DNA of 64,000 nt from Jiangella mangrovi. GTDB taxonomy: Bacteria; Actinomycetota; Actinomycetes; Jiangellales; Jiangellaceae. The notes beneath the pieces are model-generated. The model did no database searches and had not been told where the DNA came from. It was given only the letters and a program-made list of their open reading frames with translations. The position numbers were made by a program, and so were the translations under genes. Location of the stretch: contig NZ_JACHMM010000001.1 of assembly GCF_014204975.1 (NCBI RefSeq), forward strand, positions 2,728,001 through 2,792,000. Direction: 5' to 3'. Positions 55,654 to 63,499 of this stretch are shown here, piece after piece. Every line of letters begins with the position of its first letter. The first letter of the stretch is position 1.

Positions 55654-55874
55654 CCGCCCAGGAGCAGGAGACGGCGGCGACGCGCTGGGCGCCGGCCTAC
55701 CGAGCGCACTGTCCGGGGTGCAAATGGTCCGGTCGCACGTTCTCGTCGTACGGCAGCGCCGAGCAGGCCGCCCAGGGGCGCGCCGACAAGTACGGCCACG
55801 TCACGCATGTGATCGACCAGTACGGCCTGCGAGTCGTCGGCTCGGTCCGGCGTCCCGGCGGCGAGGAGTCGTGA
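55650..55874 (+). CDS. Small zinc-ribbon-like protein, 74 aa
   Basis: The GTG at 55650 overlaps the preceding peptide ORF. The product contains YRAHCPGCKWSG, a single CxxC half-site, then AEQAAQGRADKYGHVTHVIDQYGLRVV. The CPxCxW pattern followed by a helix with ADxYGHxTHV resembles small actinobacterial proteins found beside DUF5753/DUF397 loci. The function is unknown. It is divergent from the three-gene module and may belong to it. Confidence 0.6.
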   Translation: MTAQEQETAATRWAPAYRAHCPGCKWSGRTFSSYGSAEQAAQGRADKYGHVTHVIDQYGLRVVGSVRRPGGEES

Positions 55875-55929
55875 CTGGGCACTGTCAGCGCTGACCGGCT
55901 GCTGTCCGACCGCGAGCTAGGCTGCGGCG

Positions 55930-56391
55930 ATGGGCTGGTTCAGGCGATCCGCACCGGAGCCACCGCCGTCGCCGTCAGGCCCGGCGATCACGGAGCTGAA
56001 CGACGCCGAGCGGGCGTGGGTGGCCGAGTCGCTGGCGGCGCAGCGCGCGGGCGGCGTGGCCGACGGCGATATCGTCGCCTTGGGGGCGGCGTACGACGGT
56101 GCGCTCGGCGGGTGGCTGGCGCTGCCGCCCGAGGAGCGGCCCGGCCCCAACGACGCCATCAACCGGTTCGGCATCGGGTTCGGCGAGCACCTGCGCTTGA
56201 ACGCCGGGCTGGCCTGGGTGGTCGCGAGCGACGAGTACGGCACCGAGCTGGCGCTGCACGGGCAGCCGGGCGACGTCGAGCTGTATCCGGCGAACCTCGT
56301 CGCCAAGCGCTGGGTCGCGGGCGAGACCGGAGTGCTGCCCGGCCTCGCGGCCGAGCTGATCGGGCGGGTCGCGCAGGTGCGGGGCGGATGA
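55930..56391 (+). CDS. DUF3806-like protein
   Basis: The 153-aa cytoplasmic protein has a Pro/Ser-rich start and a DUF3806-like core with LGAAYDGALGGWL, NDAINRFGIGFGEHLRLNAGLAWVVASDEYGTELALHG and LYPANLVAKRW. No catalytic motif is evident. TAGGCT (55918-55923) ends 6 nt before ATG 55930, so the mRNA is probably leaderless. The stop overlaps the deaminase gene as ATGA. Confidence 0.8.
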   Translation: MGWFRRSAPEPPPSPSGPAITELNDAERAWVAESLAAQRAGGVADGDIVALGAAYDGALGGWLALPPEERPGPNDAINRFGIGFGEHLRLNAGLAWVVASDEYGTELALHGQPGDVELYPANLVAKRWVAGETGVLPGLAAELIGRVAQVRGG

Positions 56392-56795
56392 TGGACGACG
56401 GTGAGTTGATCGCGTCGGCGGCGTCGCACCTGAACCCGCGCGAGGTGCAGGGGCGGCTCGTCGGCGACGTCGCGTCGACGCTGGTCACCGACCGGGGCAC
56501 GACCTTCCACGGGGTCTGCATCGACACCGCGAGCGGCACCGGGTTCTGCGCCGAGCACAGCGCGATCGCCGCCATGGTCACCGGCGGCGAGGAGCGCATC
56601 GCGGCCATCGTCGCGGTGTGGCGTGACGACGACGGCGCCCTCTTCGTGCTGCCGCCGTGCGGGCGGTGCCGCGAGTTCATCCGGCAGCTGCACCCGGACA
56701 ACCTCGACACCCGGGTCGTCCTGGGTCGCGACCGCGCCGTCCCGCTGCGCGAGCTGCTGCCGGCACACGAGTGGCCCGCCCCGCTGGACCCATGA
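56388..56795 (+). CDS. Cytidine deaminase-like zinc enzyme
   Basis: The 135-aa single-domain CDA-fold protein has the zinc motif GFCAEHSAIAAM (Cys ligand plus catalytic Glu) and PPCGRCREF (two Cys ligands). This three-Cys site is typical of tetrameric cytidine or blasticidin-type deaminases. The substrate is not settled. It is translationally coupled to the DUF3806 gene. It converges on the sigma factor gene with a 7-nt gap. Confidence 0.87.
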   Translation: MMDDGELIASAASHLNPREVQGRLVGDVASTLVTDRGTTFHGVCIDTASGTGFCAEHSAIAAMVTGGEERIAAIVAVWRDDDGALFVLPPCGRCREFIRQLHPDNLDTRVVLGRDRAVPLRELLPAHEWPAPLDP

Positions 56796-56802
56796 GGACG
56801 TG

Positions 56803-58053
56803 TCAGGGGCGCCATCCGAGCTGGTCGCGCCGGCGGGTGAGGTAGGCGGTCTCGGCGGTGTTGCCGGCCAGCTCGATGGCGTGGTCGTAGGCCGCGTACG
56901 CCGATTCGCTGCGGCCCAGCCGGCGCAGCAGCTCGGCCCGGGTCGCGTGGTAGGCGTGGTAGCCGGCCAGGCGGTCCTCGAGCCGGTCGACGGCGGCCAG
57001 GGCCACGTCGGGGCCGTCGGTCTCGGCGACGGCGACGGCGCGGTTGAGCACCACGATCGGCGACGGGTCGAGGCGGGCGAGCTGGTCGTAGAGCGCGACC
57101 ACCTGCGACCAGTCGGTGTCGCGGACGTCGCGGGCGGAGGTGTGGACGGCGTTGATGGCGGCGAGGATCTGGTAGCGACCCGGCGCCACCCCGGCGGCGG
57201 CAGCGGCGAGGCGCTCGCGCACCAGCCGGTGGCCCTCGGCGATCAGCGCCCTGTCCCAGGCGCCGCGGTCCTGCTCGTCGAGGGAGACCAGCTCGCCGGT
57301 GGCCGAGACTCGGGCCGCGCGGCGGGCCTCGGTGAGCAGCATCAGCGCCAGCAGGCCGGCCACCTCACCGTCGTCGGGCAGGAGGGAGCGGATCAGGCGG
57401 GTGAGCCGGATGGCCTCGGCCGTGAGGTCGTGTCGGACGGGGTCGCTCTCGGGACCGGTCGCCAGGTAGCCCTCGTTGAAGACGAGGAACAGGACGGCGA
57501 GGACGCCGGAGACGCGCGCGGGCAGGTCCTCCGCGGCCGGCACCCGGTAGGGGATGCGCGCGGCCTTGATCTTGGCCTTCGCTCGGCTGATCCGCTGCCC
57601 CATGGTGGTCTCCTGCACCAGGAAGGCCCGCGAGATCTCCGGCACGGTGAGCCCGCCGACCATGCGCAGCGTCAGCGCCACGCGGGTCTCCATGGCCAGC
57701 GCCGGGTGGCAGCAGGTGAAGATCAGCCGGAGTCGCTCGTCGTCGATGGCGCCGAGAGGTTCGGGCGGGTCGTCGCCGAGCATCAGCTGCGCCTCCTTCT
57801 GCTTGTCGTCGCGCTTGCTCTCGCGCCGGAGCCGGTCGATGGCCCGGCGGTTGGCGGTGGTGGTCAGCCAGGCGCCCGGGTTGGGTGGGACGCCGTCGGC
57901 CGGCCATCGTTCGACGGCGGTCGCGAACGCCTCGGCGGCGGCCTCCTCGGCGATGTCGAGATCGCCGAAACGCTTGGTCAGGGAGGCGACCACCCGCGCC
58001 CATTCCTGCTGGTGGGTCCGGGTGATCGCCTCGCGGACGTCGACGGCGCTCAC
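56803..58053 (-). CDS. ECF sigma factor with long C-terminal extension (ECF42-like)
   Basis: The 416-aa sigma-70 family protein has region 2 (WARVVASLTKRFGDLDIAEEAAAEAFATAVERWP, then PGAWLTTTANRRAIDRLRR) and region 4 (ALTLRMVGGLTVPEISRAFLVQETTMGQRISRAKAKIK). A TPR-like extension of about 230 residues follows. Such ECF42 factors have no anti-sigma and are encoded with YCII/DGPF-domain proteins, as here. GTG 58053 overlaps the YCII gene as GTGA. Confidence 0.92.
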   Translation of the reverse strand: MSAVDVREAITRTHQQEWARVVASLTKRFGDLDIAEEAAAEAFATAVERWPADGVPPNPGAWLTTTANRRAIDRLRRESKRDDKQKEAQLMLGDDPPEPLGAIDDERLRLIFTCCHPALAMETRVALTLRMVGGLTVPEISRAFLVQETTMGQRISRAKAKIKAARIPYRVPAAEDLPARVSGVLAVLFLVFNEGYLATGPESDPVRHDLTAEAIRLTRLIRSLLPDDGEVAGLLALMLLTEARRAARVSATGELVSLDEQDRGAWDRALIAEGHRLVRERLAAAAAGVAPGRYQILAAINAVHTSARDVRDTDWSQVVALYDQLARLDPSPIVVLNRAVAVAETDGPDVALAAVDRLEDRLAGYHAYHATRAELLRRLGRSESAYAAYDHAIELAGNTAETAYLTRRRDQLGWRP

Positions 58054-58379
58054 AGGACCAGGAGCGGGCGCACCTCGAGCTTGCGGTTGCAGGCCTTCGA
58101 CGCCGCGGTGGCGAGCTTCAGCATGACGTCGAGGTCGGGCGCCTCCATGATCCAGAAGCCGGCGAAGTACTCCTTCGTCTCCAGGAACGGGCCGTCGGTG
58201 ATCAGCGGCTCGCCGCCGCGGTTGTCGACGACGGTGGACGCCTCGGGTGCCGCGAGGCCGCCGGCGAAGACCCAGTGACCGTCGGCCTGGAGTGTCTCGT
58301 TGAACGCGTGGATGGCGGTCATCTCGTCCTCGGTGGCCGAGCCCGTCCTGTCGTCGATGACGGAAACCATGTACTTCAT
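58050..58379 (-). CDS. YCII/DGPF-domain protein
   Basis: The 109-aa protein has MKYMVSVIDDRTGSATEDEM and the DGPF signature ITDGPFLETKEYFAGFWIMEA, the family partner of ECF42 sigma factors. The role is unknown; a regulatory or small-molecule enzyme function is proposed for such proteins. AGGAG lies upstream of ATG 58379. It is flanked by the DHFR-like gene and the sigma factor, all on one strand. Confidence 0.9.
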   Translation of the reverse strand: MKYMVSVIDDRTGSATEDEMTAIHAFNETLQADGHWVFAGGLAAPEASTVVDNRGGEPLITDGPFLETKEYFAGFWIMEAPDLDVMLKLATAASKACNRKLEVRPLLVL

Positions 58380-58399
58380 CTCGGCATCATCTCCTGTGC

Positions 58400-59023
58400 T
58401 CAGTGGGCGGCGTACTGGGGTCGCCTGGCGAGGCGGTAGGTCTGCAGGGTGATGCCCTTCGGAAAAGCGCGGAACTCGGTCAGGTCGAGTGCGTGGTCGG
58501 GGCCGTCGTGGGGGAAGAGGCGGATGCCCCGTCCGACGATGACGGGGACGGTGAGCAGGTGGAGCTCGTCGAGGAGGTTCTGGGCGAGCAGCCAGCGGGT
58601 GAGGTCGCCGGAGCCGTGGACCTGCAGCTCCCCACCCGGTGCGGCCTTCAGCTCCTGTGCGGCTGCCGCGAGGTCGCCCCCGTCGCCGCCGCCGGGCAGG
58701 ACGGTTCCGGGCGCCCAGTGCGGGCGGGTGAGGGTGGTGGAGGCGACGTACTTGGGCTTCTCGTTCAGGGCGCGGCCGATCCGGCTGTCCATCATGTCGG
58801 GGATCGCGCCCCAGGTGTGGGCGAAGAAGTCGTAGGTCCTGCGGCCGAAGAGGAACGCGTCGGCGCGCTCGTAGGTCTCCTCGACGTGGGCGAAGGACTC
58901 GTCGTCGAACAGGGGCAGGGCCCAGCCGCCGCGGTCGTAGCCGGGGTCGAGGTCGGGGTGCGCGCCGCCGTTGGCCTGCATGACGCCGTCGACGGTGACC
59001 TGGATGGTGGCGGTCAGCTTCAT
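58400..59023 (-). CDS. RibD C-terminal/dihydrofolate reductase-like protein
   Basis: The 207-aa protein begins MKLTATIQVTVDGVMQANGG and has FGRRTYDFFAHTWG, LQVHGSGDLTRWLL and DELHLLTVPVIVGRGIRLF. It belongs to the RibD_C/DHFR-like reductase family, which binds NADPH; its substrate is unknown. AAGGAA precedes ATG 59023 by 9 nt. It heads the DHFR-like/YCII/ECF operon and may be part of the same stress response. Confidence 0.9.
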   Translation of the reverse strand: MKLTATIQVTVDGVMQANGGAHPDLDPGYDRGGWALPLFDDESFAHVEETYERADAFLFGRRTYDFFAHTWGAIPDMMDSRIGRALNEKPKYVASTTLTRPHWAPGTVLPGGGDGGDLAAAAQELKAAPGGELQVHGSGDLTRWLLAQNLLDELHLLTVPVIVGRGIRLFPHDGPDHALDLTEFRAFPKGITLQTYRLARRPQYAAH

Positions 59024-59123
59024 GATCGCGGTTCCTTCTGGCGCTCGGGACGCCCCTCGTGGGCGGCCTCTCACCCCTGCAACGAACGCCGCGGCCCGGT
59101 TTCGACACCGCGTTAGGAACTTC

Positions 59124-59152
59124 TTGACGCTCGAACACCTGTTCGATAGAGT
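59124..59152 (+). promoter_or_regulatory. Strong promoter in the gene-free stretch 59024-59321
   Basis: TTGACG (59124-59129) and TAGAGT (59147-59152) are spaced by exactly 17 nt. The predicted start is at or next to an ATG at 59160. The stretch also contains the short ORF and the terminator listed separately, plus a TAGAAT box (59306-59311) for the next gene. Confidence 0.65.
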
Positions 59153-59159
59153 CTCCGAC

Positions 59160-59243
59160 ATGGTCCTTCCGCACATCACACCGGCGGCCGGCTCCGGGCA
59201 GCAGCCGAGCCGCCCCTCCAGGCCACCACCCTCCCCGGGGTGA
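59160..59243 (+). CDS. Leaderless 27-codon Pro-rich ORF (leader peptide candidate)
   Basis: The ATG lies 7 nt after the -10 box, the ideal leaderless spacing. The peptide is MVLPHITPAAGSGQQPSRPS plus RPPPSPG, ending TGA at 59243, only 4 nt before a strong hairpin. The order promoter, short ORF, hairpin suggests an attenuator or a small stand-alone transcript. It has no homologue I can name. Confidence 0.4.
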   Translation: MVLPHITPAAGSGQQPSRPSRPPPSPG

Positions 59244-59247
59244 TCGG

Positions 59248-59292
59248 CAGGGGCCGCCGCCGGGCTTCCCCGTCCCGCGGCGGCGGCCCCTG
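59248..59292 (+). terminator. Perfect 15-bp GC hairpin
   Basis: CAGGGGCCGCCGCCG (59248-59262) pairs exactly with CGGCGGCGGCCCCTG (59278-59292) around a 15-nt loop. It can end the transcript starting near 59160. A new -10 box for the DUF4229 gene follows at 59306. Confidence 0.75.
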
Positions 59293-59321
59293 TCGATTGC
59301 CGGCGTAGAATGCGTGGCGTC

Positions 59322-59591
59322 ATGGCTGTCGTCCGATACACCCTCCTGCGCGCGCTGGTCTTCGCCGTCGTCGCCGCGCTGCTGTTCCTCGTCGGCTTCC
59401 GCGGGCTGGTGCTCGTGGTGGTGGCGCTGCTCGTCTCCGGTCTGCTCAGCTACTTCGTGCTGCGCGGCAGTCGCGACAAGGTGTCCATCGCCTGGGACCG
59501 GCGGCTGCGGACCATCCGCGAGCGCACCAACGCCGAGGACGCTTGGGACGACGAGCAGCGCGCTCGCACTGAGGGCCCCAAAGACGCCTGA
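59322..59591 (+). CDS. DUF4229 small membrane protein
   Basis: The 89-aa protein has two close hydrophobic helices (LLRALVFAVVAALLFLVGF and LVLVVVALLVSGLLSYFVL) and a charged cytoplasmic tail (RRLRTIRERTNAEDAWDDEQRART). This matches the actinobacterial DUF4229 family, usually found next to menA/menE genes. TAGAAT (59306-59311) lies 10 nt before ATG 59322. The function is unknown. Confidence 0.85.
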   Translation: MAVVRYTLLRALVFAVVAALLFLVGFRGLVLVVVALLVSGLLSYFVLRGSRDKVSIAWDRRLRTIRERTNAEDAWDDEQRARTEGPKDA

Positions 59592-59639
59592 CCGCCCGCC
59601 CCCGGGCGTGCGACCCGCTCCGCTGGGTACGTCGGCGGC

Positions 59640-59870
59640 ATGACCGACGACCGGCGAACCAAGCCCGGGGCCACGCCCGGCGAGGACCCGCGCGAGATCG
59701 ACGAAGAGCGCCTCGGCGACGCCGCGCTCGAAGAGATGGACGGCTACGAAGGCGTCGTCCACCCCCAGTCCAGCACCGGCGAACAGGGCCTCAGCTCGGA
59801 CGCACCAGGCCACGACCTGCACGAACTCGACGATGCGGCCGACGTGCCCAAGCTGCGAGACGAGAGCTGA
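59640..59870 (+). CDS. Small acidic hypothetical protein
   Basis: The 76-aa hydrophilic product is rich in Asp, Glu and Gly with no Cys and no hydrophobic segment: it begins MTDDRRTKPGATPGEDPREI and ends LRDES. It is probably disordered. No family was recognised. It lies 48 nt after the DUF4229 gene on the same strand, and no good ribosome-binding site is visible. Confidence 0.55.
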   Translation: MTDDRRTKPGATPGEDPREIDEERLGDAALEEMDGYEGVVHPQSSTGEQGLSSDAPGHDLHELDDAADVPKLRDES

Positions 59871-59976
59871 CCACGTCACGAGAAAAATCTTGACAGGGCG
59901 CGTCATGATCCGGCCGTCCCCCTGTCTTGTGGGTCAGATGGCATCGCGAGGTGCCGTCCTCACACAGGAGGTTCAC

Positions 59977-60150
59977 ATGATGACCGACGAATACGAGCGC
60001 CACGCCGAGGACGAGAAGCAGGCCAAGCGGGGGCGGCACCGCGGCGAGAGCCAGTCGCTGCTGCAGGACCTCCGGGCCGTGCTCATCGCGCGCATCCCCG
60101 CAGAGGACCGCGGCTACACCGGTCCCCGCCGCGCCCGCCGGCACGCCTGA
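59977..60150 (+). CDS. Small basic hypothetical protein
   Basis: The ATG at 59977 (or 59980) is preceded by a perfect AGGAGG. The 57-aa product MMTDEYERHAEDEKQAKRGR then HRGESQSLLQDLRAVLIARIPAEDRGY ends with GPRRARRHA. It has a charged start, one amphipathic helix and a basic tail. No family was recognised. A TTGACA at 59890-59895 may be its -35 element. Confidence 0.65.
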   Translation: MMTDEYERHAEDEKQAKRGRHRGESQSLLQDLRAVLIARIPAEDRGYTGPRRARRHA

Positions 60151-60273
60151 GGTGCGGGCGGGAGATCCCTCCCTTCCGACCACCGTGCGGACGGCCGCAG
60201 CCAGCGGTCCCGCCCGACTCCGGGTCGGCAGCCAGCCGGTCCACGATCCCGGCCCGGCGCGTGGGCGAACCCC

Positions 60274-61149
60274 TCAGCCCACCGCCAGGCCGACCGTTAG
60301 CAACACCGCGAAGACCAGCTCGGTCATGCCGGTCCGCTTCAACACCGGGATCAGGTCCCGGCCCGTCGCCCGCCGCACCACCGGCAGGGCGGTCACCACG
60401 GCCAGTGGGGCGCACAGCAGCGTGAGGGCGCCCCACGGCCGTCCGGTGACGGCCAGCGCCGCCACGATCAGGAACGGCGCCGCCATCAGCAGCACGTAGA
60501 GCATGCGGCTGCGCTGCTCGCCGAGCGTCACCGCCAGCGTCCGCTTGCCGCTCGCCGCGTCCGTCGGGACGTCGCGGATGTTGTTGACCAGCAGCAGCGC
60601 GCAGGCCAGGCAGCCGATCGCCACGGCCGACACCAGCGACACGGCCGTCAGCCGGTCCGCCTGCACGTACGTCGTGCCCGCCACCGCCACCAGGCCGAAG
60701 AACACGAACACCGAGATCTCGCCCAGCCCGCGGTAGCCGTACGGGTTGCGCCCGCCGGTGTAGAACCACGCCGCCGCGATGGCCAGCGCGCCGACGGCGA
60801 ACAGCCACCAGTGCCCCGACCACGCCACCAGCGCCGCGCCCGCCACGCCCGCCGCCGCGAAGCTCCACAGCGCCGCCGCCTTGACCGCCGCCGGCCGCGC
60901 CGATCCCGAGCCCACCAGCCGGAACGGCCCGACCCGGTCCTCGTCGGTGCCGCGGATGCCGTCGGAGTAGTCGTTCGCGTAGTTGACGCCCACCTGCAGG
61001 GCCAGCGCCACCAGCAGCGCCAGCGCCGCCTTGCCGAGGTGAGCCGCGTCGGCGGCCGCAGCTGCCCCCGTCCCCACCAATACGGGGGCGACGGCGGCCG
61101 GCAGGGTCCGCGGCCGGGCGCCCTCGACCCACTGCCCGACGGTGGCCAT
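60274..61149 (-). CDS. menA: 1,4-dihydroxy-2-naphthoate polyprenyltransferase
   Basis: The 291-aa UbiA-family membrane enzyme attaches the prenyl chain in menaquinone synthesis. It has about eight helices and the first Asp-rich motif NYANDYSDGIRGTDEDR; the second is NNIRDVPTDAASGKRTLAV. ATG 61149 overlaps the menE stop as TGATG. Menaquinone is the electron carrier feeding the cytochromes matured by the genes at 44-48 kb. Confidence 0.95.
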   Translation of the reverse strand: MATVGQWVEGARPRTLPAAVAPVLVGTGAAAAADAAHLGKAALALLVALALQVGVNYANDYSDGIRGTDEDRVGPFRLVGSGSARPAAVKAAALWSFAAAGVAGAALVAWSGHWWLFAVGALAIAAAWFYTGGRNPYGYRGLGEISVFVFFGLVAVAGTTYVQADRLTAVSLVSAVAIGCLACALLLVNNIRDVPTDAASGKRTLAVTLGEQRSRMLYVLLMAAPFLIVAALAVTGRPWGALTLLCAPLAVVTALPVVRRATGRDLIPVLKRTGMTELVFAVLLTVGLAVG

Positions 61150-62357
61150 CAGGCCTGCGCCAGGCCGAGGCGGGCCGCCAGCGCGCGGCGGTCGGTCTTG
61201 CCTCCCGGCAGGGTGGGCAGGGCGTCGAGCACGTGCAGCTCCTTGGGGGCATAGGCGACGGGGTGCCGCTCGCGCACGTGGGCGCGGACGTCGTCGAGGG
61301 TCGGCGGGCGGCCTGGATCAGTGGGCACGACGGCGACGACGACCCGCTCGCCCCACTCGGCATCGGGGACGGCGACGCTGAGCGCCTCGGCCACGTCCGG
61401 ATGCGAGGCGACGGCCTGGTCGACGGCGGCCAGCGGGACGTTCTCGCCGCCGGACACCGCGACGTCGTCGGCCCTTCCCAGTACGGTCAGTGTTCCGTCG
61501 TCGCCGAGCCGGCCCAGGTCGGACGTGGTGAACCAGCCGTCGGCGAAGGCGTCGTCGAGGTCCGGGCGCAGGCGGTAGCCGTGGGCCAGCATGGGCCCGG
61601 CCAGCCGGATGCGGCCGTCGTCGGCCAGCGCGACCCGGACGCCGTCGAGCGGGACGCCGTCGTACACGCAGCCGCCGCAGGTCTCGGTCATGCCGTAGGT
61701 GGTGACGACCTCGACGCCGGCCTTGCGCGCGCGGTCGAGCAGGGCGCCGTCGGCCGCCGCGCCCCCGACGAGCACCGCGTCGTACCCCGTCAGCGCCGAG
61801 AGCGGGGCGCCGCCGGCGTCGAGCAGCGCGCTGAGCTGCCGGGGGACCAGCGCGGTGTAGCGCCGTCCCGCGCCGGCGAAGACCTGGACGCTCGCGGCCG
61901 CGAACAGCTCCGGATCGAACCCGCCGGTGAGGTCGACGGCGACCGGCTCCGTCCCCGCGACCACCGACCGGGCCAGCACCATGAGCCCGGCGATGTGCGT
62001 CGCGGGCAGCGCAAGCAGCCACCGCCCGGGCCCGCCGAGCCGCTCCAGGGTGGCGGTGGCGGCGGCTTCGACGGCCGTCGCGCTCAGCAACGCACCCTTC
62101 GGCCGCCCCGTCGACCCCGACGTCGGCACGATGAACGCGACATCCTTCTCCAGCGGCTTGCGCGGGGCGAACTCGCTGAGGAGCTCGTCCCGGACCGCGG
62201 TGGGCGCCGTCGGCAACGGCAGCAGTGCGGACCTGCCGGCCAGGGCGGCCGCCACCGCGGGCATCAGCCGCGGGACGACCGCGGGCCGCAACGGCACCTC
62301 GACCGTGGTCAGGGCGCGGCGGGCCGGAGATCCGGAGGGCGGGGTCTGCGTCTGCAT
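61149..62357 (-). CDS. menE: O-succinylbenzoate-CoA ligase
   Basis: The 402-aa adenylate-forming enzyme activates o-succinylbenzoate with CoA. It has the P-loop FIVPTSGSTGRPKGALLS, TTYGMTETCGG, GWFTTSDLGRL, the hinge LGRADDVAVSGGENV and the C-terminal catalytic Lys in LPGGKTDRR. It is shorter than many homologues because the N-terminal domain is reduced, common in actinobacterial MenE. GGAGGGG precedes ATG 62357. Confidence 0.94.
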   Translation of the reverse strand: MQTQTPPSGSPARRALTTVEVPLRPAVVPRLMPAVAAALAGRSALLPLPTAPTAVRDELLSEFAPRKPLEKDVAFIVPTSGSTGRPKGALLSATAVEAAATATLERLGGPGRWLLALPATHIAGLMVLARSVVAGTEPVAVDLTGGFDPELFAAASVQVFAGAGRRYTALVPRQLSALLDAGGAPLSALTGYDAVLVGGAAADGALLDRARKAGVEVVTTYGMTETCGGCVYDGVPLDGVRVALADDGRIRLAGPMLAHGYRLRPDLDDAFADGWFTTSDLGRLGDDGTLTVLGRADDVAVSGGENVPLAAVDQAVASHPDVAEALSVAVPDAEWGERVVVAVVPTDPGRPPTLDDVRAHVRERHPVAYAPKELHVLDALPTLPGGKTDRRALAARLGLAQA

Positions 62358-62440
62358 CGCCCCTCCACCCTAGATGCCGGCGCGACGGTGCCGACTGCGA
62401 CCCGGACGGAGATGTCCGGGGTGGGTGGAACGATGCCGGG

Positions 62441-63484
62441 ATGGCGTTGTTTCGCAGAGCCTCGCGCGAGGCCGAGCCGGCGGCGGCCGAGCCGGCCGCG
62501 CCGCACCCGGTCACGGCGTTCTGGGCGTGGTGGGCGGACGAGGGGCACCGGATCGACCCGCATGGGCTGTCGCCGGCGACGGACGAGCTGACCCGCCTGG
62601 TCCGGGCGATCCATCCCGATCTCACCTGGCACTTCGGCGCCGGTTCGGAGGCCGAGCACCGGCTGACGGTGTCGGCCGGCGGCGCCGCCGAGGTGCGGCC
62701 GAGCGCCGAGCGATGGTTCCGCGCCGCACCCGCCCCCGACGCGACCTGGGAGTTCAGCCCCAGCCAGCAGGCCGATCCGGCCGCGCTGACGAATGCGCTG
62801 GAGATCGGCGGGCATCGGCTCGAGCTGGCGGCGACCACGTTCCGGATCGAGGTGGCCGCCGACGAGTTCCGCGTCCACATCGGGGTGCACCATCCGGCCT
62901 TCGCCGAGCTACCCGAGAACGTCCAGGGGCAGGTCACGTTCCTGGTCCTCGACTGGCTGCTCGGCGAGGACGCCGTCGAGCGCTGGCTCGGCCGGATCGA
63001 GCCGCTGCCGGTCGCCCCGGTCGGGTCCGCGCGCGAGTCCGGCGACGCCGTCCGGGCCGCCGTCGCCTCGATCGCGTCCCAGCGCGACCCCGACGCCTGG
63101 GTGCTCGGCCAGTGGCAGGACGACGAGGGGATGCCCGGCCTGGCGATCTACCGCAACGGGCTGCGCTGGCTCGACCACCCGACGCTCGACCGGCACCAGA
63201 GCGTCACCGCCCACTACGTCGCCCAGCCGAACGGCCTGCCGGCCGACTCCGGCGCCCTCGACCTGCTGCGCGAGCTCGAGTCCCAGCTCGAGGCGGCGCT
63301 CGGGTCGCGCGGCATCCTCATCGGCCACGAGTCGCACCGCGGCCTGCGGACCTTCCACGCCTACACCGACGGCGAGGACCAGAACGCCGACGCCGAGCTG
63401 GCCGCCTGGGCGTCGGGCCGCGGGGTCACCGTCGAAGCGGCGCCCGATCCGGCGTGGTCCCGGGTCCGGCACCTCACCGGCTGA
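62441..63484 (+). CDS. Conserved hypothetical protein, possibly DUF695-like
   Basis: The 347-aa soluble protein starts MALFRRASREAEPAAAEPAA and has FWAWWADEGHRID, RAIHPDLTWHFGAGSEAEHRLTVSAGG and LDWLLGEDAVERWLGRIEPL. A C-terminal segment has IGHESHRGLRTFHAYTDGEDQNADAELAAWA. These features loosely resemble DUF695-type proteins, but I cannot assign a family with confidence. It is divergent from menE, with 83 nt between starts. Confidence 0.75.
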   Translation: MALFRRASREAEPAAAEPAAPHPVTAFWAWWADEGHRIDPHGLSPATDELTRLVRAIHPDLTWHFGAGSEAEHRLTVSAGGAAEVRPSAERWFRAAPAPDATWEFSPSQQADPAALTNALEIGGHRLELAATTFRIEVAADEFRVHIGVHHPAFAELPENVQGQVTFLVLDWLLGEDAVERWLGRIEPLPVAPVGSARESGDAVRAAVASIASQRDPDAWVLGQWQDDEGMPGLAIYRNGLRWLDHPTLDRHQSVTAHYVAQPNGLPADSGALDLLRELESQLEAALGSRGILIGHESHRGLRTFHAYTDGEDQNADAELAAWASGRGVTVEAAPDPAWSRVRHLTG

Positions 63485-63499
63485 GGGAGACTCGGCGGC

